Shown here: in pieces, positions 23,971-32,246 of the stretch
Numbering within the stretch: position 1 is the first letter of the stretch
How the letters are laid out: each line of letters opens with the position of its first letter
Assembly (NCBI GenBank): GCA_016185105.1
Contig: JACPOE010000055.1
Coordinates: 1-40,413 of the forward strand
Direction of reading: 5' to 3'
DNA length: 40,413 bases
Source: Bdellovibrio sp.
GTDB taxonomy: Bacteria; Bdellovibrionota; UBA1018
Position numbers and translations under genes: made by a program
Notes under the pieces: generated by a model
What the model was told of the DNA's origin: nothing
The model's database searches: none
Seen by the model: only the letters and a program-made list of their open reading frames with translations

Positions 23971-25174
23971 AGTTCGCCCGAAACTTCCAAAATGCAGGAA
24001 GTAGCACAATACAAAGGGCTACTCCTACGATGCATAGAATCCCTCCAGACACGATCGAAGCCTGGGTTCCGAATGCCGCTGCGACCAATCCGGATTCTGC
24101 ATTGCCCAGCAAAGGGCCGCTCATATAGCTCAGCATTTCGAGGCCAGCCATTCGACCCCGGAGTCGATCTGGAATGGTCCTGTTCCAAAGGGTCATTCGA
24201 AACATCCCGCTAAAAGCATCGGCAATTCCCGCCAACCCCAGGAATGCTAAGGCCGCCCAGAAGTTTGGAAGCGAGCCGAAAAGAGTAATGCCTATCCCCC
24301 AAACAACGGCCGATACCGCGATTGCCGCTCCCAGCCGCTGAACTTTACCTGTCCAACCGCTTGCCAGAGTTGCCATTACCGCGCCGATGGAAGGAGCTGC
24401 ATAGAGCAAGCCGAGGACCTTCGTTCCTCCGTGATTGTCCGCGAATGCCGGAAATAGCGCCATTGGCATTCCAAAAATCATCGCGACAAAATCGATCAAA
24501 TAGGAACCCAAAAGCTCTGGGCGACTCCACGCATAGCGCAGTCCTTCTTTGATTCCTTCAATCGGCGAGCTGTTTCCTTCCGAGCGGACACTGATATCCT
24601 TCAGCTGGGAAAGGGCCAAAATAGACAGGCCGTAGGTCAAAGCGTCGATCATAAAGGTGGCCGATAGTCCGATCGTGCCCAGCAGTAGTCCCGCCAGTGC
24701 AGGTCCGACGACAGTTCCAGTGACGCCTTTCAAGGTCGTCAAAGCGGAAATAGAATGAAGGTCTTCTGCTTTGACCAGTCTCGGTGTGAGTGATTCCAGC
24801 GCTGGTCGGTGGAATCCATTCAGAGCCGACATTGCTGCTGCCACACAATAAAGGAGTGTCAGACTTGGATGGGCGGCAAGGGAGTTTAGAACCAAAGTGA
24901 TCGATCCTAGGCAGAGGCCGAACTCAGAATAAAGTAGAACTTTCCGACGATCGAGTTGGTCGGCATAGTGCCCCCCTAAAAAAGAAGTGATGAGCAGGGG
25001 TGCTAGCTCTACTGTTCCCATCAGACCTACTGCCAAAGAAGAATGGGTCAACTGATAGATTTGGTAGGGAAGTGCAACGTAGGTAATCATACTTCCCAAA
25101 GTAGAAATCGTTTGACCGAAATAGAGGTATCTATACTGTTTATATTTAAAAAGTGGACTTATATCAATTAACAT
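23954..25174 (-). CDS. MFS transporter of the EntS/TMS_3 type
   Basis: The 406-residue product has twelve predicted membrane helices. MFS signatures are the motif-A-like loop GGHYADQLDRRKVLLYSE after helix 2, GFHRPALESLTPRLV, and DALTYGLSILAL; the second half has the matching WNRTIPDRLRGRMAGLE. It resembles drug/siderophore exporters (EntS-like). The gene start overlaps the end of the ABC exporter gene by seven bases, so the two are translationally coupled. The substrate is unknown. Confidence 0.85.
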   Translation of the reverse strand: MLIDISPLFKYKQYRYLYFGQTISTLGSMITYVALPYQIYQLTHSSLAVGLMGTVELAPLLITSFLGGHYADQLDRRKVLLYSEFGLCLGSITLVLNSLAAHPSLTLLYCVAAAMSALNGFHRPALESLTPRLVKAEDLHSISALTTLKGVTGTVVGPALAGLLLGTIGLSATFMIDALTYGLSILALSQLKDISVRSEGNSSPIEGIKEGLRYAWSRPELLGSYLIDFVAMIFGMPMALFPAFADNHGGTKVLGLLYAAPSIGAVMATLASGWTGKVQRLGAAIAVSAVVWGIGITLFGSLPNFWAALAFLGLAGIADAFSGMFRMTLWNRTIPDRLRGRMAGLEMLSYMSGPLLGNAESGLVAAAFGTQASIVSGGILCIVGVALCIVLLPAFWKFRANFSPES

Positions 25175-27030
25175 ATAGTCGTTTCCTTTGAAGAAGTTTC
25201 AGAAGGGTTGGAAAAATCTGTTTTTAAAGAAGGGGTGGGGTCAAACTCCTCTTTTCCGGTAGAAGAGGAATCAGGTAAAAATCCTCCCACTTGAGAATCC
25301 CAAAGCTGCGCGTAGTGGCCGTGGAGTTCCAGAAGTTCGGCGTGTGTCCCATCTTCGATAATTTTTCCGTTATGAAATACGAGGATTCGATCCATTTCCA
25401 ACAGGGTCGATAGCCGGTGGGCGATGACCAAGGCTGTCTTTCCCATCATTAAGCTATGAAGACTTTCCTGAATCAATGCCTCGGTTACTGAATCCAGTGC
25501 GCTGGTTGCTTCGTCTAGAATGAGGATTTGCGAGTTTTTCAGGATGGCACGTGCAATCGAGATTCTTTGACGTTGACCCCCTGAGAGTTTGATTCCACGT
25601 TCTCCAACCATGGAGGCGTACCCTTCTTGAGTTTTTAGGATGAAGCCGTGAGCATGGGCGAGTTTGGCCGCCTCGATCACATCCTCGTCGGTGGCTGCGG
25701 GATTGCCGTACCGAATATTATCCATCAGGCTACGGTGAAAAAGGGAAGGATCCTGAGGGATAAAGGAAATCGCCTCACGCAAGGACTGTTGAGTCACCTG
25801 GGAAATATCTTGGCCATCGATTAAGATTCTCCCTCTTTGTAGATCAAAGAGTCGGACTAAGAGATGGGCGAAGCTGCTTTTTCCGCTTCCTGAGAATCCG
25901 ACCAGTCCTACTTTTGTCCCACTTTCAATTCTTAGGTTCAGCTCATCGAAGAGAGGTCTTCCCGGAGCATAAGAAAACCCTACGTCTTTAAACTCGATTG
26001 AACCCGACCCAGGCGAAAACGGGAGGGCTCCTGGCGCGTCCACGATTTCATGATCCGGAGAAATCAAAGCAAGTCCCTGGCTGCATACACCAATATGCTG
26101 TGGAAGACGGCTGAGAGTTTCAGTTAGCATCCACACTTGGTCGATCAGTCCGACGGCTACCCACATGACGAAAGCAAAGTCCCCAACAGAAACTCGATTT
26201 TGTCCACGCAAGGAGATTAGCATATGCAAGAGCAGTCCAAGCATCCCACAGACTAACGCTCCTTGGACTGTCCAAAGGACCATGAATCGAAGACGGAGAC
26301 GGATATCCTGAGCCTGAATTTTTAGAAGAAATCCTCGAAGGAAACTTCGTTCGAATCCATGTCTGCTAAACAGTCGAACATTGTGGTTGTTGGAAATGCT
26401 GTCCACAATCTTTCCAAACGTGACACTTCGGGAGTCCGCTAATTTTTCTGCTTCAATAATCAGCTTTCTCGAGATGGCCAACCCTACCGTGATGAAGGCT
26501 ACCGCCCAGCCTAGTAGGATGAGCGAGACTCGTACGTCCACCCAGACCGTCATGGCAGCCGCCATAACCACTACAATCAACTGTCGAAATACCTCACGGA
26601 AGGTCTCAAAAAGGTCCTCGATTCCGGTCGATATTTCTTTGATCTTGTTTGCTAGGTTTCCCGCAAAGTTTTCTTGGTAGTAGCGATAAGAGTGATGATT
26701 GATGTAGTTAAAGAGTTCGTCAATAATCGCAGTCCGTAGAGCGGGCAGAATTTTTAAAGTAGCGTAGTCTTTGACTCTCCATGCGCAAATCAAAAGAACT
26801 GTAACGAGAATAAAAAGCCACTTCAGTGAGGTCACTGAAGCTGCGCCCGTACTGAGACCGGGTGCGGGTGTATTCACCTGATCAATGATTAGTTTCAAAA
26901 GATAAGGCTCTAACGAGAGGTGGATTGCGGAATAAACCATGGGAATAACAATCCACAAAAGTTTCCATCGATGAGGACGCAAAAAGTGCCAAATAAAACG
27001 AGTGAGAGTTTTTGGAATAGGGCGAGACAT
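25168..27030 (-). CDS. ABC exporter, fused permease and ATPase (half-transporter)
   Basis: A type-IV-fold export half-transporter of 620 residues. The six-helix membrane domain spans about 20-320. The ATPase domain has Walker A GFSGSGKS, the Q-loop FIPQDPSLFH, signature LSGGQRQR, Walker B ILILDEATSALDS and the switch His (IAHRLSTL). The last ~45 residues are a polar, Ser/Thr-rich tail. One half only is encoded, so a homodimer is expected. It is the first gene of an operon with the MFS gene. An 18-base perfect palindrome (27124-27141) lies about 95 bases upstream of the start, so regulated expression by a dimeric repressor is plausible. Substrate unknown. Confidence 0.9.
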   Translation of the reverse strand: MSRPIPKTLTRFIWHFLRPHRWKLLWIVIPMVYSAIHLSLEPYLLKLIIDQVNTPAPGLSTGAASVTSLKWLFILVTVLLICAWRVKDYATLKILPALRTAIIDELFNYINHHSYRYYQENFAGNLANKIKEISTGIEDLFETFREVFRQLIVVVMAAAMTVWVDVRVSLILLGWAVAFITVGLAISRKLIIEAEKLADSRSVTFGKIVDSISNNHNVRLFSRHGFERSFLRGFLLKIQAQDIRLRLRFMVLWTVQGALVCGMLGLLLHMLISLRGQNRVSVGDFAFVMWVAVGLIDQVWMLTETLSRLPQHIGVCSQGLALISPDHEIVDAPGALPFSPGSGSIEFKDVGFSYAPGRPLFDELNLRIESGTKVGLVGFSGSGKSSFAHLLVRLFDLQRGRILIDGQDISQVTQQSLREAISFIPQDPSLFHRSLMDNIRYGNPAATDEDVIEAAKLAHAHGFILKTQEGYASMVGERGIKLSGGQRQRISIARAILKNSQILILDEATSALDSVTEALIQESLHSLMMGKTALVIAHRLSTLLEMDRILVFHNGKIIEDGTHAELLELHGHYAQLWDSQVGGFLPDSSSTGKEEFDPTPSLKTDFSNPSETSSKETTIC

Positions 27031-27039
27031 TTTATTTCT

Positions 27040-27105
27040 CTAATTTCTCTGTGTAAAAACTATGATACAGTATTTACTCGGTGGGCTCTCAAATTAGGAT
27101 CGATT
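27040..27105 (-). promoter_or_regulatory. Possible promoter of the ABC/MFS exporter operon
   Basis: On the minus strand a TTGAGA element is followed about 19 bases later by TATCAT, then AT-rich sequence to the ATG at 27030. The spacing is longer than ideal. By eye only. Confidence 0.3.
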
Positions 27106-27123
27106 GCTTCTGAGTCCGGCAAA

Positions 27124-27141
27124 ATGTCGAAATTTCGACAT
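27124..27141. promoter_or_regulatory. 18-base perfect palindrome, candidate operator
   Basis: The site reads ATGTCGAAATTTCGACAT and is its own reverse complement. It lies upstream of the ABC/MFS exporter operon, just beyond the likely promoter, which is where a TetR- or MarR-type operator might sit. No regulator gene is adjacent. Confidence 0.5.
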
Positions 27142-27153
27142 CAGTGCGGAACG

Positions 27154-27290
27154 CTAAAAGGTCAACTCTAACGAATAAGAAAGACCGGCGCCGTAGCGCA
27201 GACCAAGTTTAGTTATAAGTAAAAACAAGACTCAGCGGCTGTTCGATGAAAACTACTGCTAAAACAGCGTGAATCAGTACTGACGGAGCT
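27154..27290 (-). pseudogene. Possible remnant of an outer-membrane protein C-terminus
   Basis: On the minus strand one frame ends KLGLRYGAGLSYSLELTF then TAG, an alternating pattern with a terminal Phe as in barrel proteins. Just before it, in another frame, is FIEQPLSLVFTYN then a stop. The two pieces look like one decayed coding segment broken by a frameshift, but no start or longer frame remains. This stretch is otherwise unexplained. Confidence 0.25.
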
Positions 27291-27303
27291 TTTGACGGTT
27301 AGG

Positions 27304-27432
27304 TCAAGCTAAGAAAGGCAGAACACCGGAGGTGCGCTTCTTCACTAACCCAGTCTCAAAAGAATGAACGGCCATCAGATTGAAAGCTTTCAATCCAGAA
27401 AGCTTCTGGAGCATGAGATAAGACTGTTTCAT
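27304..27432 (-). CDS. Possible 42-residue small protein
   Basis: A minus-strand ATG at 27432 has GGGAGG nine bases upstream and opens 42 codons (MKQSYLMLQKLSGLKAFNLM and on to FLA). I recognise no family. It spans the paired palindromes at 27378-27410, so the sequence may instead be regulatory or a relic. Low confidence. Confidence 0.22.
   Translation of the reverse strand: MKQSYLMLQKLSGLKAFNLMAVHSFETGLVKKRTSGVLPFLA
27378..27410. repeat. Two overlapping palindromes sharing an AAGCTT core
   Basis: GATTGAAAGCTTTCAATC (27378-27395) is a perfect 18-base palindrome. TCCAGAAAGCTTCTGGA (27394-27410) is a 7+3+7 dyad that starts on its last two bases. Together they could form alternative hairpins or two protein sites. 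Confidence 0.45.
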
Positions 27433-27491
27433 TGAATGCTACCTCCCTTCGTAAAACTCACTTTAGTATTTTGAACTTCTAAAGCATTTCC

Positions 27492-27506
27492 TACACAGCT
27501 TGTGTA
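27492..27506. repeat. Short dyad TACACA-GCT-TGTGTA
   Basis: A 6+3+6 inverted repeat, followed on the plus strand by a run of A. It lies 115 bases before the small membrane protein gene (27621) and could be an operator. It is not a terminator on either strand, since no T run follows the stem. Confidence 0.35.
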
Positions 27507-27620
27507 AAAAAACAAACGAGCCAATGAAGATAAATGAAACTAGAAAAGATTGCAAGACCAAAAATTTCTATTTCTTATTTTCGGAGGCAGGTTAAACACG
27601 AGGTTCAAAGGAGATCTACG

Positions 27621-27782
27621 ATGAGTATCAATATCAAAGCATTGACCGCGGTTTTTGGAATCGGGTTGGCAGGTGTCGCGGTGTCGTTAGTGATGAGTAT
27701 TTATACAGGAGTCAGCGAGTACCAAGAAAAAACACGACCTAAGCCACTTACTCTGCCAGTTCCTGCAATTCCCCAGGAGTAG
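27621..27782 (+). CDS. Small single-pass membrane protein (53 residues)
   Basis: The ATG at 27621 has AAAGGAG seven bases upstream, which makes it much better than the earlier in-frame ATG at 27534. The product has one membrane helix (about 7-30: ALTAVFGIGLAGVAVSLVMS), then a polar stretch and a Pro-rich end (RPKPLTLPVPAIP). No family recognised. It converges on the ABC-2 permease gene with three bases between stops. The 590 bases upstream hold only palindromes and possible relics. Confidence 0.55.
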   Translation: MSINIKALTAVFGIGLAGVAVSLVMSIYTGVSEYQEKTRPKPLTLPVPAIPQE

Positions 27783-27785
27783 GCG

Positions 27786-28841
27786 TTATCGCCACCGAAA
27801 TAGGTACGAGCCTATCCCCAGAAAGAACACCGTCATTAGGGCAAGCACGCCCAGGTGCAGACTGACCTGCTGAAGTCCAGCCCCTTCGGTCATGATCGCC
27901 CGTGCCGCACGAATGATATGAGTCAAAGGCATCATCTGTGCCGATGCTTTGACCCAAGGATGGGCACCTTCAAGAGAGAACCAAACTTCCGATAGGAACA
28001 TCATTGGCCAAGAAATCAAGTTAAGCAGGCCACCGGCAAATTCCTCACTGGCGGTTCGAGATGCCACACACAGGCTAAGAGAAATGAGGCACATGGCGCC
28101 CAGGAACATCACCAGAAAAAGGTTCAAATAACTACCCATCATTTTGAAATGGATAAAGGCGTGGCTACCGACGTAGACAGCGGCAGTCACTCCGGTGATT
28201 AAAATCAGTCGCGAGGCGACTTGAGCCAATAGGAACTCAAACGAGCTGAGCGGGGTTGCTCGAAGTCTTTTGAGTACCCCGGTCTTTCGATAGCGAACCA
28301 TGGTGTAGCCGACTCCAAAAAGGGCACTGAACATCATGTTCATAGCCAGTAGCCCAGAAATAAGCCAATCGACGTACCGAATTTCCTGTCCACTTACGGT
28401 CTGTTTTTCAAAAATTCGAGTCGGAGTTTGAGTGCTTTTTAAGATGCGCTCGAGCAGGTATCCCTTGGGTGAGGTTGAATTAATCCAATACTCGTCTGTC
28501 GCAGGGGTTTCTGACGGTGACCCCTGAGAGGGAGATCTTGGCTTCAAGACCAGATCAACTTGATGACGCTTCAACTTATCGAGACTGCCTTCTAGGTCCT
28601 TTGATGGGATAAATTGAATGTACTGAGTTTTTTCAAATTCATTTGCTGTGGATACTTTTTCCTCCTGAGACACCCAGGATACTTTGAATACGTCCTGGGA
28701 TCCGGATGAGAATGCGTAAGCGAAACCGAAAATGACCAATATTGGAAAGAGAAGGTTCCACCCTAAGGCAGATTGGTCCCGGATAAATTCTTTATTTCTT
28801 GCCACCAGAACTGTGAAAAAACGTTTAATGAAAAAGATCAC
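27786..28841 (-). CDS. ABC-2 type exporter permease
   Basis: The 351-residue protein has an N-terminal helix (about 20-45), a periplasmic domain (50-165) and a C-terminal bundle of five helices (about 170-350). The pattern MVRYRKTGVLKRLRATPLSSFEFLLAQ is the characteristic ABC-2 segment before the second helix, and AEEFAGGLLNLISWPMMFLSEVWFS is a later signature (with T-A-S-E preceding). This is the NatB/YadH-like permease of an exporter. The start overlaps the stop of the ATPase gene by four bases. The substrate is unknown. Confidence 0.87.
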   Translation of the reverse strand: MIFFIKRFFTVLVARNKEFIRDQSALGWNLLFPILVIFGFAYAFSSGSQDVFKVSWVSQEEKVSTANEFEKTQYIQFIPSKDLEGSLDKLKRHQVDLVLKPRSPSQGSPSETPATDEYWINSTSPKGYLLERILKSTQTPTRIFEKQTVSGQEIRYVDWLISGLLAMNMMFSALFGVGYTMVRYRKTGVLKRLRATPLSSFEFLLAQVASRLILITGVTAAVYVGSHAFIHFKMMGSYLNLFLVMFLGAMCLISLSLCVASRTASEEFAGGLLNLISWPMMFLSEVWFSLEGAHPWVKASAQMMPLTHIIRAARAIMTEGAGLQQVSLHLGVLALMTVFFLGIGSYLFRWR

Positions 28842-29755
28842 TTTTCAGATTCCTTCTGTGTCAGTTGTAGAAAAAGATCTTCCAAGGTCAGAGAGCGGAT
28901 TTTGAGATTGGAGAGGGATACTTTTTCTTTAATAAGTTGCTCAAGAGTGGCATTGACCTCGCTGGTATGGATTTCTATTGTATCTGGCTTGAGGTGAACC
29001 TCTCCTGGGAGAGAAGCCGGAATCTTTAGGTCGTTGGGAGATCCGTTCTCAAATGCGGCCTTAGGAATTTCCAAAGTTACTCTATTGAAATTTCTTTTGA
29101 GAAGTTGATCTGGGGCTCCGCGGGCGATGATGGTTCCGTGGTCCATGATTGCGATCTCGTCACAAAGAACGTAGGCTTCTTCCATGTAATGAGTCGTAAG
29201 AACGACTGTCTTTCCTTGTTGTTTGATTGTGCGAATGAGTTCCCAAAAGTTTCGGCGAGCATGAGGGTCAAGTCCGGTTGTAGGTTCGTCCAAGAAAATA
29301 ATATCTGGATTGTTTACTAAGGCGACAGCTAAGAGGAGTCGCTGTCTTTGGCCTCCTGAAATTCGGTCCGTGTCCTGATCACAAAACTCAGAGAGCCCAC
29401 AAAGTGAGATGAGCGACTCAATAGGCGCTCGACGGCGGTAGAGGTTTCCAAAAAGGTCCAAGACTTCTCGCACCGTTAAATAGTCTTGAAGAGCTGTAGC
29501 TTGAAATTGAATCCCACAATGATCGCGAAATCGCGAGTCGACGGGGCGTCCTTGGAAAAAGATTTCTCCCCCTGTTGGAGGGGTGAGTCCCTCGATCATT
29601 TCGATGGTGGTTGTCTTTCCAGCTCCGTTCGGACCTAGAAGTCCAAAACAGCTCCCAGATTGAATTGAAAAATCAATCCCTGCAACTGCTAGTGCTTCTT
29701 TGTATTTTTTCGTTAGTCGACGGACTTCTAAGATAGGTTGTTTAGCCTGATTCAT
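28838..29755 (-). CDS. ABC-2 exporter ATP-binding protein
   Basis: The 305-residue ATPase has Walker A GLLGPNGAGKTTTIEM (35-50), signature ISGGQRQRLLLA, Walker B DIIFLDEPTTGLDP and switch His in VVLTTHYMEEA. The C-terminal 90 residues form the extra domain typical of drug- or lipid-exporting ABC-2 ATPases (ending SLTLEDLFLQLTQ). With the permease it forms a complete exporter. A terminator for the upstream gene ends about 55 bases before the start, so this gene pair should have its own promoter. Confidence 0.92.
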   Translation of the reverse strand: MNQAKQPILEVRRLTKKYKEALAVAGIDFSIQSGSCFGLLGPNGAGKTTTIEMIEGLTPPTGGEIFFQGRPVDSRFRDHCGIQFQATALQDYLTVREVLDLFGNLYRRRAPIESLISLCGLSEFCDQDTDRISGGQRQRLLLAVALVNNPDIIFLDEPTTGLDPHARRNFWELIRTIKQQGKTVVLTTHYMEEAYVLCDEIAIMDHGTIIARGAPDQLLKRNFNRVTLEIPKAAFENGSPNDLKIPASLPGEVHLKPDTIEIHTSEVNATLEQLIKEKVSLSNLKIRSLTLEDLFLQLTQKESEK

Positions 29756-29810
29756 AGGTGCTCACTTTTAATTGAGTCTAGTTGAAAAAAATGAGCGTGG
29801 CCAGCTTTGC

Positions 29811-29845
29811 AAAACAAAAGCCCCATCGAATTTCTTCGACGGGGC
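29811..29845 (-). terminator. Intrinsic terminator of the lytic transglycosylase gene
   Basis: A stem of GCCCC-A-TCGAA with TTCGA-C-GGGGC (29820-29845, one mismatch, four-base loop) is followed on the minus strand by CTTTTGTTTTGC, a U-rich run. It lies about 30 bases after the transglycosylase stop. Confidence 0.8.
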
Positions 29846-29875
29846 CTTCGTGAGTACCTACAATTAGCTAACTAT

Positions 29876-30754
29876 TTAGAACAGGGAGGAAACGTTGTAG
29901 TCGTGTCTTCCACCCATGAGGCTTGCTTTTTGATTTCTTTCAGCAGCTTCTGTCATTTCCTTTGCGACGCGTTGAATCTCAGCCTTCAATTTGGTGTAGT
30001 ACTTCAAGTAGCGCGTCATTACACGATCAGGATAGATTTTTGGAGTAATTCGTTTAGCCAAAGCGCGGTACACATTCCCTGATCCCATGTTATAAGCCGC
30101 CAAGTAGAGGTGGCTTTGGTTTTCAAACTTCTCTCGGAGATAGGCCAAATAAGCAGCACCTAGCTTTACGTTGACCATGGGGTTCTTCAAAGACTGTTTC
30201 CCCTTATAAGGAATGTTGAAACGATCACTTACCCATTGGGCGGTGTCCGGAGTGATCTGCATCAAACCGATTTCACCGTGGGATCCTACAACCGTGGTAT
30301 CAAAGCTACTTTCATTCTCAATTACTGCCAGCAGGAAGAGCGGGTCCATCCCGTATTGAGTGCTTACGTCAGTAATAGTATGGGTTAAGGCCTTAGCATA
30401 ACGCTTATAAGGCTTACGTAGACCGTGTTTAACCCAGTCCAAAACAAGGGCATCAATGTCGGCCAGCTTCTCGCCAGATTTCACCACGCTGCGGTGATAT
30501 TTCTTGCCCATAATTTCTTTGGCATGGTTCCAGCGAATCGATGCCTTGAATGCTTCGTTAGAAGTTTTCTCAGCTAGCTCTAAACTCTTTTGTAGAATCC
30601 CATCTTGAGTGTAGGCAGGATGAGTCGCTTCGCTTGCAGCCCTAATTCTTTCTTCTGAATCCGAAAGAACTGGGGAGGCTAAAGAAGTGCTAACCAATCC
30701 TAAGCTAACTAAATTTACTGTTACAACTACCATCGTTTTCTTTAAGGTACTCAT
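29876..30754 (-). CDS. Soluble lytic murein transglycosylase (SLT/GH23 type)
   Basis: The 292-residue protein has a signal peptide (1-27), a helical middle part, and a C-terminal SLT domain: FLLAVIENESSFDTTVVG (Glu of the ENESSF block is the catalytic acid), HGEIGLMQITPDTAQWV, NVKLGAAYLAYL and LAAYNMGSGNV. It cleaves peptidoglycan glycan strands in the periplasm. The gene stands alone with its own terminator. Any role in flagellar assembly or in cell growth is not shown by context. Confidence 0.9.
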   Translation of the reverse strand: MSTLKKTMVVVTVNLVSLGLVSTSLASPVLSDSEERIRAASEATHPAYTQDGILQKSLELAEKTSNEAFKASIRWNHAKEIMGKKYHRSVVKSGEKLADIDALVLDWVKHGLRKPYKRYAKALTHTITDVSTQYGMDPLFLLAVIENESSFDTTVVGSHGEIGLMQITPDTAQWVSDRFNIPYKGKQSLKNPMVNVKLGAAYLAYLREKFENQSHLYLAAYNMGSGNVYRALAKRITPKIYPDRVMTRYLKYYTKLKAEIQRVAKEMTEAAERNQKASLMGGRHDYNVSSLF

Positions 30755-30834
30755 ATGCTACTAGTAAGAGCAATATTCGGGCCATCATAAGTACCTAAAA
30801 TTATTAGTGTAATCTGATTTAGTGGATAGGAGGT

Positions 30835-30856
30835 AAGTCTGCAGCTGTCGAGACTT
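30835..30856. repeat. Dyad AAGTCT-N10-AGACTT
   Basis: A six-base inverted repeat with a ten-base spacer lies between the transglycosylase and the next outer-membrane gene. No T run follows, so it is not a clear terminator. Confidence 0.25.
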
Positions 30857-30862
30857 TAGACA

Positions 30863-32227
30863 CTAGTGCGAATCAGGGTGCTTCCAATTAGCCGGAGGAG
30901 AGATCTTTCTTTTGGAGTGGTTCCGCTTCCGATGGTGGCCAGGGTGTTTATGGGCAGGCTCGTGTTCCTTAGGATGGATTTTGAAGGCCTCTGCAATTTT
31001 CTGAGGCACAGCCAGTGCAATTTCGACAGCTGAGGGTCCTGGCTTGGGTTGATAGTTTTCTGAGAAGGCCCGAGGTAGCCCTACAGTAGAATAGTGGAAT
31101 GGCTTAGGTAGGAAGCCCCCAGAGGGGTGGTGATCGATGGGGACTAGGTTTAATGCGGCTAGTGTTTTTACGACATTAAGACCTACCGCAAAAATATAGT
31201 TATTATATAGAAATGATGTATCAAGACCGAGGCCTAAATCGAAGATCCAAGGACTCACGCCGATGGAAGTAGTGAAGTGCATTCGATCGGGAGCTCCATT
31301 AATTCGGGACGTCTCATAATAAGTTCCTAAATTGAGTGTGGCCGAGAAATTTCGAAAATCAACAAAACGGTAGCTCGCGCCCAATCTCGGTTGAACCGTT
31401 ACACTTTGTCCGACCATGATTGAGTCGTCTCGCAAGAGAGCTACGTTATTGCTCGTGCCAAAGAGATCTAAGGTAAACCCAGCCTTAAAAAAACGATTCG
31501 GCAGCCAGCCAAGCCCCACCGCAAGAACTGTGGGAACCTGAATGCTTTGGAGGAAGTTGTTGAGGGGAGGAGCGGTTCCTTTGGGTGCCGAGAATTGATA
31601 GGTGAGCGACGGCGAGATATTTGCCCCAAGCAGAAGATGATGCGGGAAAAGCCAGCTTGCCCCAAATCCAAATCCCCAGGTTTGTCCAGGATTCGAAAAA
31701 GTAGAACCCGGCATTTCAGCTCGTTCCTCTGCGCTCGCAAGTACAAGACTGACTCCTACTGAAAGGCGATCATTTAAAAAAAGGCGTGCGCCAGAAAGGT
31801 AGAGGTCCCCCGTGCGTAAAGTATAGTTTACTGAGGTGGCATCCGTGGGCAGATTGTAGGACTGACCTTCTAAAACGCGACTCCGGTAACAGAGCCCCAG
31901 GCCCCAAGGGTATGTGGACAGGGCTACTGCAACGTTGGCAGCATTCATTGCGTTAGCCATGTTTTGAATATTGCCATCGTAAATAATATTTTCGGCTAAA
32001 TTCAGATTGGCGTCGTTGCTGGTCATGGCAAGGCCCGCAGGGTTGTCGGTCGCGTCCAAAAAAGATTCCCCAAGGCCGATGGTCGAACCGCCCATTCCAA
32101 TCGAGCTTAAGTCTCCCTGAATGGTCGTGTTCCATCCAGAATACGAATTAGTGCGAGTTGAGTAGGGGAGAGTATCCACTGCCAACGCTTTTGAGACTTC
32201 CAGTAGAATCCAGATTGGAAAAATCAC
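30863..32227 (-). CDS. Outer-membrane barrel protein with His/Lys-rich C-terminal tail
   Basis: A long beta-barrel-like protein: after a hydrophobic N-terminus (FVIFPIWILLEVSKALA) comes a FadL/PorV-like opening (GDLSSIGMGGSTIGLGES, LDATDNPAGLAM) and many Gly/aromatic-rich strands. The last ~60 residues are not barrel-like: they are rich in His, Lys and Pro (HPKEHEPAHKHPGHHRKRNH). The start is uncertain. ATG 32305 lies 59 bases inside the upstream protease gene. GTG 32227 avoids this but lacks a basic n-region; a CTG at 32242 would give a better signal peptide. The substrate is unknown. Confidence 0.65.
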   Translation of the reverse strand: MIFPIWILLEVSKALAVDTLPYSTRTNSYSGWNTTIQGDLSSIGMGGSTIGLGESFLDATDNPAGLAMTSNDANLNLAENIIYDGNIQNMANAMNAANVAVALSTYPWGLGLCYRSRVLEGQSYNLPTDATSVNYTLRTGDLYLSGARLFLNDRLSVGVSLVLASAEERAEMPGSTFSNPGQTWGFGFGASWLFPHHLLLGANISPSLTYQFSAPKGTAPPLNNFLQSIQVPTVLAVGLGWLPNRFFKAGFTLDLFGTSNNVALLRDDSIMVGQSVTVQPRLGASYRFVDFRNFSATLNLGTYYETSRINGAPDRMHFTTSIGVSPWIFDLGLGLDTSFLYNNYIFAVGLNVVKTLAALNLVPIDHHPSGGFLPKPFHYSTVGLPRAFSENYQPKPGPSAVEIALAVPQKIAEAFKIHPKEHEPAHKHPGHHRKRNHSKRKISPPANWKHPDSH

Positions 32228-32246
32228 AAAGCGGGCTTTCAGATTC

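Larger units (their letters stand above)
27031..27620. other. 590-base region without a secure gene
   Basis: Apart from the possible promoter near 27040-27105, the palindromes at 27124, 27378, 27394 and 27492, and the weak coding traces listed separately, I see no RNA gene or mobile element. A search for a structured RNA would need covariance tools. Confidence 0.5.

Noticed and set aside
26920..27171. Plus-strand reading frame over the ABC exporter start
   Set aside because: It is antisense to a clear ABC transporter gene, has no motif and no good ribosome site.
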